A DNA stretch of 64,000 nucleotides from positions 1,737,623 through 1,801,622 of the forward strand of contig CM060172.1 of assembly GCA_030549775.1 (NCBI GenBank). The letters run 5' to 3'. Every line of letters starts with the position of its first letter. Position 1 is the first letter of the stretch. This stretch comes from Tamarix chinensis. Lineage: Eukaryota > Streptophyta > Magnoliopsida > Caryophyllales > Tamaricaceae. Both the position numbers and the translations under genes were made by a program. Under the pieces are notes generated by a model, which was not told where the DNA came from, did not search any database, and was given only the letters and a program-made list of their open reading frames with translations. Below are positions 33,752 to 45,400 of this stretch, piece by piece.

Positions 33752-34010
33752 TATCTTACCCACGACTTCTTGTTGAAATTGATCTATTTTTCGTTAGTGG
33801 AGAACATTCTAATTTATTTAGGAACTAGCACTAAGTAACAAAAAGTATGTTATGAGTAGTGACCTCACTTCTGTACAAAATGTGATAAACTAGGCCATGA
33901 TACATCTTAATGCAAATATGGGGCTCCAAAAACTAGGATTAATATTGGTGGCCACAACAAACCCAAGAAAGACCTTCACAAAATGCACAATCTCTAAATA
34001 CTTTACAGTC
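33752..34010 (+). pseudogene. LINE ORF1 remnant, zinc knuckle
   Basis: After LVEIDLF comes CTKCDKLGHDTS then CKYG at about 33,875-33,915. This is a CX2CX4HX4C zinc knuckle with one internal stop, as at the end of the conserved part of plant LINE ORF1 proteins. Confidence 0.65.
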
Positions 34011-34309
34011 TGTTTAGGCTTCATAGCCCCTCCCCAAAGTCATAGATTGGTCATACCTTAGCCCTTCTACAAGTGAGATTGATGTTTTGAATGTTATAGA
34101 GACTTTACTCAAGTTCCCTCCTAATGCCATTGATAGAGGAAAATAAGATTTTGTGAGGGGAGAATCAAAGGGGTCCAATTTTGTTACTTGATGAAGCTTG
34201 TTGCATGAAATATTAGGGGAGTAAATTCTCCTCTTAAACAAAAGTCTTTATGTAAATATTTAATGTCTATTTCATTTTCTATCTTAGCCTTGCCTAAAAC
34301 TAGAATAAA

Positions 34310-34711
34310 AGGCAAATAAAGTTGTGTTTTCTCATAAGAGGATTGTTTCTTCTTTATCTTGCATCACAAATCACCATTCTCATTACAATGGAAGAATTAT
34401 GGTTCTTTTCACCATACTAGAAGAGGTCGAACAATATGTATATTGTAATATGAAAATGTCGTTAAGCACTGAATCTATACTTATTACTTTTGTTTATGCC
34501 TTTAATATAATACAAACTAGAAGGAGTCTTTGAACTAGTCTCCCTTAACTCAATCAGAGGGCTACGGTGCCTTGGTTGGTTGTAGATTTGAACACCATCA
34601 TGTTAGTGGAAGAGAAGTGTGATGACATTATAGATCAAAGTGATACGATGAGTTTGTAAGTTGTATTCAAGATTGTGGGTTAGGTGGAAATAAATATAGT
34701 TGGACCTTTGT
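34310..34711 (+). pseudogene. LINE ORF2 remnant, endonuclease domain
   Basis: Readings ITNHHSHYNGRIMVLFTILE, ITFVYAFNIIQTRRSL, PWLVVDLNTIMLVEEKC and GLGGNKYSWTFV follow the order of the APE-type endonuclease of plant L1 elements. This includes the PWLV-GDFN region, with the catalytic GD lost, and the G-YTW motif. The domain is cut at its C-terminal end by the insertion at 34712. Confidence 0.7.
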
Positions 34712-37700
34712 TGTAATACCCTATCCTAAAATCCTTTAAATTATATTTAAAATTATGTTAATATAAAATAAATTAGGTTTGGTTTTGAAAAGTACTTGAA
34801 ATTTGAATACAAATTTTACATTTCAAGCGCACCAATCTATTGGTTTTCTTAACTAATTGACCAGTATGCTCAAGAAATAACAATTTTATTCTTGATGAAC
34901 AGGTCAATTGGTTTACTCAAATCGATCGATTGATTAACCTATAAATTTAGATCCTTCTATGATTTGATTCAAATCTCTTTTTAATGTTTATGAAAGCTTC
35001 TAATCAGAATTTATTTTTGCTAATAAGCATATTTTGATGTGCTGGGATTATTTTTCAATTATGTAGATCATTTTATGATTTTATTTAGCTAAAAATTTCA
35101 AAAGCACTTTTGAGGCATTTTTCACCTTCTCTCTCTCTCTCTCCTTCACTTTCCTCTCTCTTCCTTAACTTACCAACCCGCTATCATGCCTCTCTCTAGT
35201 TACACTTTACCTCCCCTGACCTCATCACGTATTTCCCTTACATCTTAGTTGTCCACACTCAACCTAAGTTAAATTTCTCTCTCCCCCACTTGTAGATGTT
35301 GACCAACCCTCCTCTGTACACACCATTCCTAATTCATTTCACTCCTTACCATTTGCACTTGCTCACTTTCTCCTTCCTTTGTAGAAAAAATCCTAAGAAG
35401 TTGGCATTTCTTCATTTTGTTCTCATTTCTCTTTTCTACTGAAAAATAGAGGTTTCCTTCTTATTCTCTTTTCCTCTTGACTGAATCTTATCTATTCTCT
35501 CTTATCCTAATCTTATCTTTAACTCTCCTTTGTTTTTCTTGAGAAAGGAAGGATTAAGGTTTTGAGAAAGGTTGAGGATCATAGTTTCAATTTCCTTGAA
35601 ATTCAATTTTGAGAAAAGGTTATGTTATGGCATTTCTTCTTCTTCTTCTTCTTCTTCTTGTATTAAGTTTTATAAAAAGAGTTTTAATTGTTTTGGTTAA
35701 TGATTCTATTAGGAATCAAGGTCTTGGTAGGAAGCCATCAAGTTAGGATTATTTTCTAGTAAAAGAATTGCCTAGAAGTAAGCCATTCTCATTTCTAATA
35801 TGAATAAGGTATTTTGTTGTCTATTGTGGTCTCATGTTCATGGTATATTTTTATGTGGTGTATATTTTGTTATAAAAGAATTGCTTAGAAGTAAGGCATT
35901 CTTATTTCTAAGATGAATAAAGTCTTTTGTTGTCTATTGTGGTCTCATGGTCATGGTATATTTTTATGTTGTGTATGAGTTAATTGAGCTCTTGGAATCA
36001 AGCATGTAGTAAAGTTTTCATCTTTGAAGTTTTAAGCATGTTTTAAGTTCTTTGTTATTATGCATGATTTTGATAGTTTTGAGCATGATTTTGTAAGTGT
36101 TGATGGTACCATGTACCCATATGATTATATGTGTGTAATATGTCTTTTTATGTGTTTTGTAATAGAAAAGCATAATAGGATTAATATGGAAAAGCTAGGT
36201 AAAATTTTGAAACGTGGATCATAGGTCTAAGTACTATTTCCCCCAAACTAGTCATTCGATTTGTCAGACCGATCGACTAGTTGTGTGATCAGTCACTTGG
36301 TTTGGACATTGTGATCAACTTGTTACGAGAGCAGTTGATTGGTTTGATGAATGAGTCAAATAGTTACTTTGAGTATTTGATTGGTTTCCAAACCATTGAT
36401 TAGTTACATTGTGACCAAAGTGGTCTGATCTCTACTCAAACTCATCAACTTATTTAGCCAAATCCATCGACTGGCTCTTATGAACACTGAAGTGATGGGA
36501 CCAATCAATCAACTGGTTTGTTATTTTTTTAGCTCAATTCTAGTATGACCAGACCAGTTAACTTATCCTGCCAACCAATCGATTGGTTCACCTAATTTTA
36601 CCATGTGTTACTTGATACTTAATGTTCTTTCCTTGGGTCTTCTATATTACTGTTCCTATGGAATTACAATATTTTAATCACTATTTCGACCATGCTTAAC
36701 CTTATTTTTATGTGGATCAGGATAACAATATTGTGGTATTTGTGTGAATTAGTTTGGTGTCACCTTTAAATACTTAAATGGTGGCTTATATGTTTTTTGA
36801 TTTGTTTAGTGTTATCGCATGGAAATACCCCAATTAGTCATTATTTGAATTAAATTATAATTTGTCATATCACTTGGTAATTAATAATGATGGGTTAAGA
36901 TGTCATATCCAGTATTTTTATCTTTTCAATTGGTACTTATTTTCTTTACTACCATGTTGTGGTCTGTAAGGGGTATGCATATATCTTTGAGGTATTTAAT
37001 TATACTATGGCAAACCAGCATGACATTGATGTCCACTATGGGTGGGTGAGGTATCCCAATACAAGCCCCTAGTACTTTGTATTGTCCACTACTTAGGCGG
37101 GTGTGGTATCCAAACTTATGTAGTCCTCATGATGAAGGCATTCAAGGTGTGGTGTGTGAGATAACCCAGTAAAATCCCCCTTGATGTACCCTGACCACGT
37201 ATGGTAGGTGTGGTATCCCAATTTGTATTAACCCTCATAGTAGGTGCATTCGATGTGTGGTGGGTGCCAGAAAAAAGCCCCTTCGATGTATCATGACCTC
37301 GTGTGCTAGGTCTGGTATCCCATTATGTATGTATGTTGTCATGACTTTTGTTCATGGTGGAGAACTAAGTTTGGTTAAATAGATTATCTTAATAACTGGA
37401 AAGTGTATGGTCACTAAAGGAAGATTTATAATATGGTTTCCATTATGTGGTTCTAATGCATGATTTATATTATTATTCTCCTATGATCACCATTTAAGTA
37501 TGCATTGTTATATTACTATCATGAACTTGTGTGTTATACTATGTTAGTATGCTTATCACCATGCTACTATATAACTTCAACATGTAGCATGAACCCTTAA
37601 CATATTTTAGGTAGTTTTTTTTTACCAATATTTATTGTACTAATACTATATTTATATGGTCACTATGATAATTCAACTTGTAATCTGATGAGCAGAGGAT

Positions 37701-37715
37701 GATTTATAGGGGTAC
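34712..37715 (+). mobile_element. B2: second-family long LTR, cut by C1
   Basis: It starts TGTAATACCC inside LINE ORF2 (left flank TTTGT) and matches B1 at its start and at the palindromic motif array. Near 37010-37330 it carries four or five repeats with GGTGTGGTATCCCA and CCCTTGATGTACCCTGACC words. No LTR end or matching TTTGT was found, so the rest probably lies beyond C1 and outside the window. No coding domain is seen. Confidence 0.6.
36240..36600 (+). repeat. Array of palindromic CGACTGG-like motifs in B2
   Basis: Repeated variants such as GACCGATCGACTAGTT, CCATCGACTGGCTC, CAATCAACTGGTTTG and CAATCGATTGGTTC occur over 360 bp, more decayed than in B1. A few also lie at 34830-34935 near the LTR start, the same two places as in B1. 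Confidence 0.65.
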
Positions 37716-39487
37716 TATAATACTCCCAAAATTTAGCTAGATCTTATTCCGAGTAATTAATATCGTAACCTAATTATAATATTAGAAAATTAATATTTCT
37801 ACCTTATCTTAATTTCCTAATCTAAAATCTTAACTTAACCTTAGTTTCTATTCCAAGTTATTAATATTTTTAATTTAAACATAACCCTAGAAAGTTTTTA
37901 ATTAAGTTATCTTAATACCCTAACTTAAATTATTTTAACCTAATTCTAAATCTAAGCCCAATCTTATTTTTTCCCTTGCTCCTTTTTATCCTTCTACTAT
38001 TTTTTTTCATCTGGCTAGCCTTCTTTTTCCCTTCACCCCCCTTTACATGCACCATACTTTCCTCCCCGACTATATCCCTTTGCCATGGCCTTCACCCTTC
38101 TATCATTATCACTCTTATCCAATAATCATGGGTTTGGATAAAAATGTTGCCTTAACCAATCGTGGCGCACTCTCCAACACTACCTTTGTCTACATGTATA
38201 TATGTGCATATATATACCTCCAAACTTAACATTTAATGCTCCCCAACAACCTCTTCTCCCACTATTCTCTGTCAAAAGATTTGCACCACCCACCCTATTC
38301 ATTTCTCCTCCTCCTCATCATCACCAAACACACCATAAAAACCACCATTGGCCATCCTTGCCATGCCTCCATCCCTTGCATTGGCAACTTCCACCAAAAC
38401 CACACCACAACCACCCACTAAATGCATTGTTCTATCCCCTTTTTGCTTCATCAACTCCCAACAAAGCCTCCTCTTTTCTCCACCATCCACCACCTTCGGC
38501 ATCATTCACTATTCCCTCACACATACCACCAGAAACCTCTACCATTCCTACCCCTACCACTGGTCAAAGTTGTCATTCCTTACCCCTTCCTTTAGCCTAA
38601 ATTCCACAACACACCACCCGCCATTCGGCCAAAAACAATGCAGCCAACACCCACTCTTCGCCCACTTCCACCACAACAAACTACCCCCTTCACCCACTTC
38701 CATCATAGCCTACCACCCCCTTGGCCTCCCTTACCATTTTATGTATCTTATCAATGGTACAAGAATTCATTGCTCCTCCTATCTCCTCGACCCATCCCAC
38801 AAATCCCCTCCCTTTATTGTGTACATCTCAACTAAAGCACACCTTCTCGTTTGGTTTGTTTTTAACTCCCTTATTTCCCTCTTTCTTACCTTAACACTTC
38901 CTTAATTATATCATTAATTTATAATGGTGTTTTGTTGATTATTATTTAGGTAATTTACCGAAAGTTCTAAAAGAGGAGGGATATGATACGTGCTTAGAGA
39001 CCAATGCCTTTTTAGTAAGGATACTAGTCGTTGTTAGGGTTTTGTATTAAATTTCATGCATGATTATGTGTATTATCATGTTATTAGTTCTATGTTGTTA
39101 CATATGTGTTGTTAATGCCATTATATGATGATATGATGTTATGTGATGAAAAATGAGTAAGTCAAAGAGCATGCAATATTGTTACAATAAGGACTATGTG
39201 GAAAACCCTAAGTGAGTTGTTATGTTATATGATATTGTCATATGGATTTGATATAGTATGATATGTGTAAAATGAGTATATTTTAGATGTATGGTGATAG
39301 ATGGAGGACTTAATAATATTGATATCGAACATATAAGGTTTTTCACAAAAAAGGGGCTTTTAGTTACCTTTAAGGGAATTTTGGTCAATAATAGTTAATA
39401 TGGAAATTTTGGTATTTTAATGTGATAGATGATTTAAAATATGCTAAGAATATCATGCGAGATGTTTAGCGTAAATATAAACGCCAT
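37716..39487 (+). mobile_element. C1: long LTR-like unit, cut by C2
   Basis: It starts TATAATACTCCC (probably TG changed to TA by deamination) with left flank GGTAC. An AT-rich start is followed by a pyrimidine-rich tract (38000-38890) and an AT-rich stretch, the same layout as A1, A3 and H. A TATA-like box (CATATATATACC, about 38208-38219) lies about 490 bp from the start. It ends where C2 enters; its other end is not in the window. Confidence 0.5.
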
Positions 39488-40985
39488 TATAATACCCCGT
39501 TTCCAAAATCCCTAATCATAACTAATAATTATCTTTGTTAGTTTTAATAATTATTTTAGGATATTTGGTAATAAATATAAAGTTAATATGTGTAATATTA
39601 TTATGACTTATTATATATAAAATTTAATTAGGTTTAAATATACTAGGGAATGCATACTAAAATTTTAAACCTAGGTTAGGTATTAACTGATATTCGTTTT
39701 GTCAAATAAACCTAACCTAGTTACCTGATAAATTTTACTCAGATATTTTATCCTAATTATTTACCTATAATTTAACCTAACATATCCCTAACCTGTGCTA
39801 TAATTCTTTGCCATCACCCTACTCCCTCTACCCGGATACCTTACTCTATGAACCATCACCCTACACCATCTATACCATACCTCACCTCTTCCCAATGTTT
39901 TCCTCTCCTTGTTTTTCCCCTTTCCCCTTTATTCCACCCCTACTTAACCACTTCTCCTCTCTCTCCTATGTTGTGCCAAACTCTTGTATAACCTTCTACC
40001 TCTATTGAGCTCCCTCGTGCACCAAATTCTGCCTGCCATTCTTCCTTGTCCTTTGCTCCTTCCACCACCATTTTTTATTGCTGCAATGACACCCCCACTA
40101 GCCTTCTTACTTGGACCCCAGCCACCATCACCATTTCCCTACACCCTACACCGGTAGCCCCTGCCACAACCTCCCCACCATCCACCCATAAAACTCCAAA
40201 AATCACTCTCTCCCTCGTGCAACTTTCCCCCTTCTTTTTTATTTGGCTCTCCCCACTGAATCAATCGCTACACCACTAACCGACTTTGCCATTCCACCCC
40301 CTTCACCTTTGGAAATTCCTACTAAAACCACCCCCAAGTTTCACCTTAACCCACCAAAGCTAACTTTTTCCACCTTTGTTCATTTTGGCTGAAACTCCCC
40401 CCTTTTGTGCTATAGATATTTTCACCAAAGCTTTCTCCTCTTCTTTGATCTTTTATGCCACCTTTTCTTCTCCCTTTTCTGCACCTTTGTTATTTTTTGT
40501 AGCCTCCTTGGCACCGTCCCTTCTTGCCATTTGTTCCATAGTAGAACTAGTTAAGACAAACGTTGTTCACCCCTTTCTCGGCCGAAATCTCCCTTCCTTG
40601 ATGGTAAGGTTTTTTTTGTCTTCCTCTTCCCTTGTCCAAGCAATTAGCGAGCCTTAAATTAATTTAGTAATGTTGGATTACTGTTGTGTAATATTATATG
40701 CTAATAATATGTATTTGGGTGTTAAATTCCTAGTTAGTTCTTGAGGACTATGGAGAGGACTTCTTTTATGTAAGCTTAGATTAGGTAAACCCAATCACTC
40801 ATAAGATGATAGAATTTATGTGTGAGCATGATAGGATTGTTTATACCTAGAGTCATGCCAAGGTTTTATGCTTTTCAAGTATTATAGCATGTATGGTAAA
40901 ATGATAACATATTGAAGGGATGATATGCATGATTATGAAAGATATGTTGTATACATGGTAATATGTCAAATCTTTTATGTTTGCA
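39488..40985 (+). mobile_element. C2: long LTR-like unit, cut by D
   Basis: It starts TATAATACCCC, left flank GCCAT. AT-rich sequence then gives way to a pyrimidine-rich tract (about 39800-40640). It is interrupted at 40986 by D in the opposite orientation. The end and the partner duplication are not seen, so the call rests on the start motif and layout. Confidence 0.45.
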
Positions 40986-42623
40986 TATAACACCCCCAAA
41001 AATCACAGTTGAAATTTTTTGTTTAATTAAAACAAACACAAGCTTAGTGCAAGCTCGACCCCCAGCCAATCTCGCACCAGCCACAAGGTTAAGGAAAATT
41101 TACAATTCATTAAACATAATTAAGGCAAAGACACATAGAAAAATGAATATTCATAATGAAAAAAAAATAAAGTGCGTGATTAAAAGCCATTGCAATAAAA
41201 AAGTGTTATGTAATCAAGGCTCTCAAGGGGATAAAAGATACAATACAATGAAACGAGAACATAAGTAAACAGAGTCCGGTCTACATCGCTCTTGGACCCC
41301 CATGCCAAGTCCAAGAAGGTCAACTCTCAGCCCCACTCGATGCCTCATAAGTGTCATACGCATCGAAAATAGTGTCTCCTACCTGCACAAACTTAGTAGG
41401 GCCCTCTGCTCGTGGGAATGAGTAGCACCCATAAAACGGATGGTTAGTATGCTATGTATCGAGCAAGGTAACTATACAGCTAAGGCCATAAAAAAAGGCA
41501 TATAGCACAAGCAAGACCATACAGATAAACCATACAAGCAATGCAGATAGTATAGGTCATATTACAGTTTGGTTAAACTTAATCATTAGATCTCTAGTCT
41601 ATATTCCCATTTCACACCATTCTTATTATCAATCCATGCGAGTATGGAACCCCACTATTATAGCCAGTTGACCAGAAAAACACCCAAGGCAGAATGCATC
41701 TAGCCACCATTATTCGCCTGTGGAACGATCTCCGGGGAATAAGGCACCTGGCCATTAGTTTTCGCTGGTGGACCGGTTTGGCCCCAACTCTCATGGTATT
41801 TCACTGTAAGTAGATAGTATCTTTCTATGGTTTATCATCATAAGGTTTGGCTTTTTGAGCTCACAATTCCCCACTATTAGAGCTAATGAACTAGAAACAT
41901 ATAGGGTAGAACGCTTCTGACCACTATTATTCACCGGTGGATTGGTCTCTAGGGCACCCTGGCACCTAGCCACTATTATTCATTGGTGGATTGATCTGGT
42001 TTTGGCTTAATAATATTTCTCTTTAAATGGTTAGTATCTTATTCATGTCTTATCCAATAAATATTACAACCCTAGGCATGTATATCCTCTGGAGTACCCA
42101 CTCACGCAACTCGTCTACTCCTATCCTTATGAAAGGAACCCGCCCCATATCTTGGGACCTCTATACCTCCTAATACATCCAAGCATCCTTTTCCCCTTCT
42201 CCTCACCTACCATGAATACCCATCTCCTATGTGCATGGGTCGAGGCCCACTTTTCCACACCTCTGAGTCAACTCACTATCACCCTCTAGGATTTTCCTTC
42301 GGGGAAACCCTAATTTGACCTATATGACCCAACCTTCCTCTATCTCACATAGCCCATGTTTCCTTTCCCCCAACTCATCATCTTACTCGATTTAACCCCA
42401 AGCATCCCACTTTACTTTTCATTTTGCACATGTGACCACGAAACCCTAGTTGGTTACCCCAAATCCTAGTACCTCTCTTTTCTCATATGTTATTCCCCCA
42501 TCACTCTCACTTACCATCCCCTCCTCTATATGATACACGCACACTCACCCTCCATGTGACATCCTTCCACTCTTACCCCATATTCCAATCCTCTCCATTA
42601 TTTCGCCCTCCCATAATCTCCTC
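40986..42623 (-). mobile_element. D: minus-strand long LTR, first segment
   Basis: The first bases TATAACACCCCC are the decayed 3' end of the family LTR in reverse (left flank TTGCA). A weak copy of the conserved 150-bp block follows. Six CCACTATT-type dyads lie in two triplets (41650-41765 and 41870-42000), the same layout as in F and G. The unit is broken at 42624 by A3 and resumes at 47021. Confidence 0.65.
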
Positions 42624-42939
42624 TGTAATTCTCCAAAATTTTAAAAACCTATAAATTAATAAATAACTTTTATTTGGAAAAATTAACTTTTAAAATTATT
42701 TAATTTAATTGTTTTATGGATTTTTGAGTATAGAAAATTGGATAGGAATATTTAATATGTTAAAATAAATATTTTGTTATTTTATCATACTCATTTTATT
42801 TAAATAATTTTCATAACCAATATTTTACTAAAATTGTCCCTTTTAAACCTATATACTAAATTAAATTATTAAATAAATTTATTACCCAAAAATAATACAC
42901 TATATCATTTTATAAATTAAATTATTATAATTTTCCCTA

Positions 42940-44110
42940 TTTTTCCTTTTTCTTTTCTTTCTCCCTTTTCCTCCTTTCCTCCTTTTTCCTTTTTCCTCCT
43001 CCAGGCCGCCCGCACCAGGCCAACCTCTTCCCCCCTGTACGCCTGGGCCACAGGCCAGTTTCTTCCCTTCCTTACTCTACTTCTCCCACGCACCTCGTAG
43101 CCCAAACCCTCCTTCTCTTTTCTTTTCTTCTTCCCCTGGACCGGACCGACCCATTTCTTTCTCCCCCTATGCCCGACTTGCTGCCCTCCTTTTCATCCTC
43201 TTTTTATTTCTTCTTCTACGCCACAACCAAGGTGCCCGACTTATCTCCGTCAATATGCCTGCCATCCCAAGCATGTAGAGCCACCTCTCCCTACCACCAC
43301 TACAACCCTCTCTCTCTCTCTCCCCCATCCCTTTGTTTTCACCATTTTGGACCAAAGCAGCCATGCACCCCCATCACACATGGCATCCCTTTTCTCTCCT
43401 TCCCTTCCCTCTCCCTGCCACCCTACCACCTTCCTGCCACCCAATCAGCCACCTATTGCCTTCTTCTCCCTCTTCTTTTTCTTCTCATCACCAGCCTTCC
43501 GCCCCATATTTTCGAGCCTATTTTCTCCCGATCTCCTTCCCTTCATTTTCTTCTCCTTCATCCTCTTCCCTCGTTTTTGGCACCGCCACCCAACTCCGCC
43601 AATTCCACCATCGCACCAACCACCTAAACCACATTCTACCACCACCTACTACAGCCCTGAACCGCCACACCATTCCTCGAGCCCTCTACAACCCACTTTC
43701 TTCCTCCCCTCTTCTTTTTCTCTCCTTTTTCTCCCTTCTCGGCAACCTCCCTACAACCCCTTCGTCCGCCGCCGTCTTGCCGCCTCTACCACCTCCCAAG
43801 CCACCAGCCTACTCCCTGCAACCTCCTCTACCATCCCCACACCTCTCTCAGCCGAAAAAGACACCCTCACCCCTCATTTTCCCCTCCCTTTTCCTTCCTT
43901 CTCAGCCATACCCCCCTCGACAGCCCCCTTCGTAGCCTCGATGCCGCCGCCTTTGGCCGCAAACAACATATCCCTGACCACCACCTACAGTCCCTCTTCA
44001 CCCCTGGACCTTCCCTTACCCTAAATCCTCCCCCATCTACCTTCTTCCCTAGCCTCAAAACCTCAACCCGAAAATAGTCAATCTTCCCTTTTCTTTCACC
44101 CACCTTCGAG
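42940..44110 (+). other. Pyrimidine-rich tract of solo LTR A3
   Basis: C/T-rich, G-poor sequence with overlapping open frames of up to about 225 codons (43347-44024) that encode only Pro/Ser-rich text. The frames exist because stop codons need A, which is rare here. It ends with GCATGCAGCTCATGC, an imperfect inverted repeat also seen near the matching place in A2 (32165-32195). Confidence 0.7.
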
Positions 44111-44324
44111 CCTTTTTCCTTTTTTTTGCATGCAGCTCATGCTACATGAGCAGGATGAGCTGCTGCATGCCTTAGTTATTTTAGTTAATAAATTTCAAGG
44201 TATAATAATATTTAAGTTATGTATTTCATTAATTAAGTTTTATAGAGTCTTATGCTTTTGGTTTTCTTATTTCTAATGTGATAAATATTGATATTGTTTT
44301 TAGGTATTGATTTTGCTATTTAAA

Positions 44325-44395
44325 GCTTGAATCTTTAACAAGGATATCGGTAAGGTTCAATTTTTGCGAGAATTAAGGTAATCGTTAAACCCTAC
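44325..44395 (+). other. Conserved internal LTR block with a splice-donor-like core (A3 copy)
   Basis: The string GGATATCGGTAAGGTTC and, 30 bp on, GGTAATCGTTAAACC are shared with A1 (about 6020-6080, decayed) and A2 (reverse, about 31940-31995). CGGTAAGG resembles a plant 5' splice site. It lies just downstream of the pyrimidine-rich tract. Whether it is used is unknown. Confidence 0.4.
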
Positions 44396-44816
44396 TTAAA
44401 CGCATGGATAAACTTATGCTAGCACATTAGGGTTTTAACTTGTTATTTTGCATGATATATATATTGTTTCATACATTATATACAGTTGCTTATAGTGATT
44501 GATAAAAAGGAAAGCATGTTAGTTTATATGCTATGTGTGGAAATATTGCTTAAGGAAAGAGTCTGGTTATTAATGAAAAAGTTGAGTACTTATTCATGTT
44601 ATATTATGTTATTGTGATCATTAATGCATGAATAATATTATTATAAGCCCTAGTGGTATTTTAGTAATATGTCATGTGTAAGAATGTAGCCTATTATGTG
44701 TGGGTGCTAATAAGTAGAATGTTGAACAATAATAGTTGGTGGAGTTGGATGATGAGAATTTATTATTGATATTAATATTTTATGTAGTGATGGTAATTTA
44801 ATAAATGTGGTACAAT

Positions 44817-45400
44817 AAATGACAAAATGGTAATTTTATGAGAGAAGGGTAAAATGGTAATTATGATAATGGCGAAGGGTGATTTAGTAAATTAACCAAC
44901 TAAAGGCTAATTTGGTAATTATAATAATGGAGAAGGGTAATTCGGTAATTATGATAATGGAGAAGGGCAATTTGATCATTCAACCAACTAAAGGGTAACT
45001 TGGTAAATATGATAACAGAGAAGGGTAATTTGGTAATTATGATAATGGAGAAGGATAATTTGGTAATTATGATAATGGAGAAGGGTAATTTGGTAATTTA
45101 ACCAATTAAAGGGGGCAAATTGGTAATTATGATAATGAAGAAGGGCAATTTGGTAATTTAATCAACTAAAGGGGCAAATTGGTAATTATGATAATGAAGA
45201 AGGGCAATTTGGTAATTTAACTAACTAAAGGGTAAATTGGTTATTATTTAACTGACTAAAGGACAAATTGGTAATTATGATAATGAAGAAGGGCAATTTG
45301 GTAATTTATCCAACTAAAGGGCAATTTAGTAATTATAACAAAGGAGAAGGGCAATTCGGTAATCTAACCAACCAAATGAGAAATATGATAAGTGTAATAA
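44817..45400 (+). repeat. 28/58-bp array in solo LTR A3
   Basis: Units of GAAGGGCAATTTGGTAATT with ATGATAATG(G/A)A linkers repeat about every 28 bp. A higher-order unit of about 58 bp forms where every second unit carries TTAACCAACTAAAGGG. About twenty cores are present. It is the plus-strand equivalent of the A2 array. Confidence 0.8.

Larger units (their letters stand above)
27700..34711 (+). mobile_element. L1-like LINE, truncated and split by nested LTRs
   Basis: The segments 27700-28583 and 33747-34711 flank solo LTR A2 and belong together: the duplication CCATA marks the rejoining point, and ORF1 text continues across it. The parts seen are an ORF1 with a DUF4283-like region and a CCHC knuckle, then the start of ORF2 with an endonuclease domain. 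At 34712 another LTR (B2) breaks ORF2, so the RT domain lies beyond later insertions or is lost. All frames contain stops. The 5' end is approximate. Confidence 0.7.

Noticed and set aside
34324..34533. Independent 69-residue gene
   Set aside because: It is one frame of the decayed LINE endonuclease.
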